Assembly: GCA_030148005.1 (NCBI GenBank)
Contig: JASBUI010000023.1
Span: 1-54,098 of the forward strand
Direction: 5' to 3'
DNA: 54,098 nucleotides
Source of the DNA: Paracoccaceae bacterium
GTDB lineage: Bacteria; Pseudomonadota; Alphaproteobacteria; Rhodobacterales; Rhodobacteraceae
A program made the translations under genes and the position numbers. This document shows, piece by piece, positions 51,680 to 54,098 of this stretch (within the stretch, counting starts at the first letter, position 1; every line of letters starts with the position of its first letter). The notes beneath the pieces were generated by a model. The model saw nothing but the letters and a program-made list of their open reading frames with translations. It searched no databases and was not told the DNA's origin.

Positions 51680-52950
51680 CGCTTCAGTCCCGCTTTGATC
51701 AGGCGATGGACCGGCTTTTGGGGCCGCAGCGCCCTGAAATGATTGGACTTTCCGTCTCTGGCGGCGGCGACAGCATGGCGCTGATGCACCTTGCCGCAAA
51801 CTGGGCCGGCCGCGCCAAAGTGGCGCTTGGCGTGGCAACTATCGACCACGGCCTGCGCCCTGAAAGCGCCGCCGAGGCGCAAATGGTTGCCCGCGCCGCC
51901 GCCGCGCTGAACCTGCCGCACACAACGCTTTGTTGGACCGGCTGGGACGGGCAGGGCAACCTTCAGGATGCCGCCCGGCGTGCCCGCATCGACCTTCTGG
52001 CAGGCTGGCGCGGCGCTGCCCGCCACGTGCTGACCGGCCACACCGCCGATGATCAGGCCGAAACCTTTCTGATGCGCCTTGCGCGCGGCTCGGGCGTCGA
52101 AGGGCTTGCCGCGATGCGCCCCGTGCGTGTCATCCCCGGCCCGCCGGGGGGCGGCGAAGGCTTTAGCCTTGTGCGCCCCTTGCTTGAGATCGGGCGCGAT
52201 GAGCTGCGCCAGTACCTGATGCATCTGGGCATTACATGGGCCGAGGATCCTTCGAACGAGGATCCAAGGTACGACCGGATCAAGGCGCGTCAGGCGCTGG
52301 CCCATCTGCAACCGCTTGGCCTGAGCACCCGGACATTGCTTGAAACCGCCCAGCGGATGGACCGCGCGCGCCGCGCCCTTGCCGCCCGCGCAGCGCAAGT
52401 TGCCGCCGACATGGTTCAGGCCGCGCCTGGCGGCGATCTTCTGATCCGGCGCGCCGATTTTGAACAGGTCGAAGAAGACACGCGTCTGCGTGTTCTGGCG
52501 GGCGCTCTGGGCTGGATTTCGTCAAGCCCCTACCGTCCGCGCACAAAGGCACTTTGTCGCGCATTGCAAGAGGCCGAAGCGGGCAAACCCGCGACGCTTC
52601 AGGGCTGTCTGATCCTTCCCGGCAAGACCCACCTGCGCATCTGCCGAGAGTTTCAGGCCGTCCGTGATACGCAGGTTCTGGCTGTCCCCGGTGCCCTTTG
52701 GGATGGTCGCTGGCGCTATTCAGCAAATGAAAACAACGGCTTGCAATTGCGCGCCCTCGGCGAAGACGGGCTGTCCCAGATCGGCCGGATCCAAGATGCC
52801 CCCGCGCCGCGCGCCGCCCTTGCCGCCACGCCCTCGCTCTGGGATGGGCCCCGCCTTGTGGCCGCCCCTTTCGCCGGTTTCGGCCCGCCTTGCGAAATTA
52901 TCCTTATGCCCCCGGCCCCGGACTTGGATTCCTACCTTTTATCGCATTGA
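51670..52950 (+). CDS. tilS: tRNA(Ile)-lysidine synthase TilS
   Basis: A 426-residue enzyme that adds lysine to C34 of tRNA-Ile2(CAU), giving it an anticodon for AUA. The PP-loop SGGGDS (about residue 30) and the downstream HTADDQAETFLMR are typical; the C-terminal domain is short. It overlaps cpoB by ten bases. AUA is a very rare codon in this window, yet one AUA codon appears in the ileS leader. Confidence 0.94.
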   Translation: MFVTLQSRFDQAMDRLLGPQRPEMIGLSVSGGGDSMALMHLAANWAGRAKVALGVATIDHGLRPESAAEAQMVARAAAALNLPHTTLCWTGWDGQGNLQDAARRARIDLLAGWRGAARHVLTGHTADDQAETFLMRLARGSGVEGLAAMRPVRVIPGPPGGGEGFSLVRPLLEIGRDELRQYLMHLGITWAEDPSNEDPRYDRIKARQALAHLQPLGLSTRTLLETAQRMDRARRALAARAAQVAADMVQAAPGGDLLIRRADFEQVEEDTRLRVLAGALGWISSSPYRPRTKALCRALQEAEAGKPATLQGCLILPGKTHLRICREFQAVRDTQVLAVPGALWDGRWRYSANENNGLQLRALGEDGLSQIGRIQDAPAPRAALAATPSLWDGPRLVAAPFAGFGPPCEIILMPPAPDLDSYLLSH

Positions 52951-53030
52951 ACCATGGCCGTTAGTGTCTATGTTATGTCCAACTTTCTGGCCGCGCGCCG
53001 GAGCCTTATGTTTTTTCGAGGAGACAAGCT

Positions 53031-54098
53031 TTGGGCAACGCGAGAAATGTCGCATTCTGGATCGTCCTGTTCCTACTGATCCTGGCTCTATTCAACCTCT
53101 TTTCGGGTGGCCAGTCGAACATGTCCTCGCGCTCGGTCAGCTATTCTGACTTTGTGGCCTCTGTCGAAAAGAATCAGGTCGCCAACGCCACGCTGGATGG
53201 CGAAAGGGTGACCTACAAGACCACAGATGGCACCACCTTCACCACGATCAAGCCATCCAATGCAGGCCTGGCCAAGCTTCTGATCGACCAGAAGGTGCCG
53301 TTTCAGGTCAAGCCGCAGGAACAATCGGGTTTCAGCGCTGTTCTGATGACCTTCCTGCCCTTCATCCTGCTGATCGGTGTCTGGATCTACTTCATGAACC
53401 GGATGCAGGGCGGCGGTAAGGGCGGCGCGATGGGCTTTGGCAAATCCAAGGCCAAGATGCTGACCGAAAAGCATGGCCGCGTGACCTTTGACGATGTCGC
53501 CGGTATCGACGAGGCCAAGGAAGAGCTTGAAGAGATCGTCGAGTTTCTGCGCAACCCGCAAAAGTTCAGCCGCCTTGGCGGCAAGATCCCCAAAGGCGCG
53601 CTTTTGGTCGGCCCTCCGGGTACCGGTAAAACCCTTCTGGCCCGCGCCATCGCCGGTGAGGCGGGCGTGCCCTTCTTCACCATCTCGGGCTCGGACTTTG
53701 TTGAAATGTTCGTCGGTGTCGGTGCATCCCGAGTGCGCGACATGTTCGAGCAGGCCAAAAAGAACGCCCCCTGCATCGTCTTCATCGACGAGATCGACGC
53801 CGTCGGCCGCCACCGCGGCGCAGGCTATGGCGGCGGCAACGACGAACGCGAACAGACGCTGAACCAGCTTCTGGTCGAAATGGATGGCTTTGAGGCCAAC
53901 GAAGGCGTGATCATCGTCGCGGCCACAAACCGTAAGGACGTGCTTGACCCTGCGCTTCTGCGCCCGGGCCGTTTTGACCGTCAGGTCACCGTCCCCAACC
54001 CCGACATCAAGGGGCGCGAGAAAATTCTTGCCGTTCACGCCCGCAAGACACCGCTTGGCCCGGACGTCGATCTGCGCATCATCGCCCGCGGCTCGCCC
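53031..54098 (+). CDS. ftsH: FtsH, membrane AAA+ zinc protease (right end cut)
   Basis: The first 356 codons of the membrane-bound ATP-dependent protease that degrades unstable and misfolded proteins. The start is TTG with GAGGAG seven bases upstream, and GNARNVAFW is the common alphaproteobacterial N-terminus. Two helices (about 8-25 and 104-122) flank a periplasmic loop. The AAA domain has Walker A GPPGTGKT (194-201), Walker B IVFIDEID, and the second region of homology up to RPGRFDRQV. The zinc-protease half lies beyond the window. tilS ends 80 bases upstream. Confidence 0.95.
   Translation, partial: MGNARNVAFWIVLFLLILALFNLFSGGQSNMSSRSVSYSDFVASVEKNQVANATLDGERVTYKTTDGTTFTTIKPSNAGLAKLLIDQKVPFQVKPQEQSGFSAVLMTFLPFILLIGVWIYFMNRMQGGGKGGAMGFGKSKAKMLTEKHGRVTFDDVAGIDEAKEELEEIVEFLRNPQKFSRLGGKIPKGALLVGPPGTGKTLLARAIAGEAGVPFFTISGSDFVEMFVGVGASRVRDMFEQAKKNAPCIVFIDEIDAVGRHRGAGYGGGNDEREQTLNQLLVEMDGFEANEGVIIVAATNRKDVLDPALLRPGRFDRQVTVPNPDIKGREKILAVHARKTPLGPDVDLRIIARGSP

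Noticed and set aside
52983-53011. Heat-shock-like promoter before ftsH (CTTTCT...CTTATGT)
   Set aside because: The -10 part fits, but the -35 lacks CTTG and spacing is 16; too weak to call.
1-54098. CRISPR arrays, tRNA or rRNA genes, prophage
   Set aside because: No spaced direct repeats, tRNA cloverleaf-like gaps or phage genes were seen by eye; a scan with dedicated tools could still find a missed tRNA.

Overview
The window looks like chromosome of a Rhodobacterales (Roseobacter/Paracoccaceae-type) alphaproteobacterium. The evidence is high G+C coding sequence, a bacterial phosphatidylcholine synthase, a tolQRAB-pal-cpoB-tilS-ftsH block, a DUF1127 protein, an FDH3-type formate dehydrogenase cluster with its DUF3305 and TAT-target partners, and dense operons whose genes often overlap by ATGA. 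No tRNA, rRNA, CRISPR, phage or intact insertion sequence was seen. Family names come from motifs and memory, because no search could be run.

Layout. Positions 1-5943 (minus strand) hold a SmoEFGK-type polyol ABC transport operon with a mannitol-dehydrogenase-family enzyme and an internal AraC regulator. Its last gene, the ATPase, is cut off after about 100 residues by foreign-looking sequence at the left edge. Positions 6360-12873 (plus) hold a periplasmic, membrane-bound formate dehydrogenase operon: DUF3305, TorD-like chaperone, small TAT protein, alpha, beta and gamma subunits, and a 53-residue one-helix protein. It ends at a bidirectional terminator shared with a convergent NCS2 nucleobase permease. 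Positions 14639-18671 (minus) hold an acyl-CoA cluster (enoyl-CoA hydratase, ADP-forming CoA ligase, acyl-CoA dehydrogenase), followed by truA.

Positions 19663-28505 (plus) run ycjX-ycjF, a DUF2339 membrane protein, ileS and ogt. Between DUF2339 and ileS lies the most striking feature of the window: a 16-residue leader ORF with five Ile codons of rare type, just behind a good promoter match and overlapped by a GC-rich hairpin. This looks like ribosome-mediated attenuation of isoleucyl-tRNA synthetase. Positions 28568-41174 are mixed housekeeping: an EamA exporter, pcs, xerC-DUF484, transaldolase, priA, an MFS carrier, msrA, an acetyltransferase, prmA, small unknowns, and a divergent pair made of a His/Met-rich periplasmic protein and a Crp/Fnr regulator with a near-perfect palindrome at the regulator start.

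Positions 41238-44689 carry ruvC-ruvA-htpX-ruvB, with a heat-shock-like promoter in front of htpX. Positions 44754-45830 hold two small genes of unknown role. From 46141 to the right edge runs the cell-envelope block ybgC-tolQ-tolR-tolA-tolB-pal-cpoB, then tilS and the first 356 codons of ftsH. Two copies of a dispersed intergenic element occur at 14600 and 44710.
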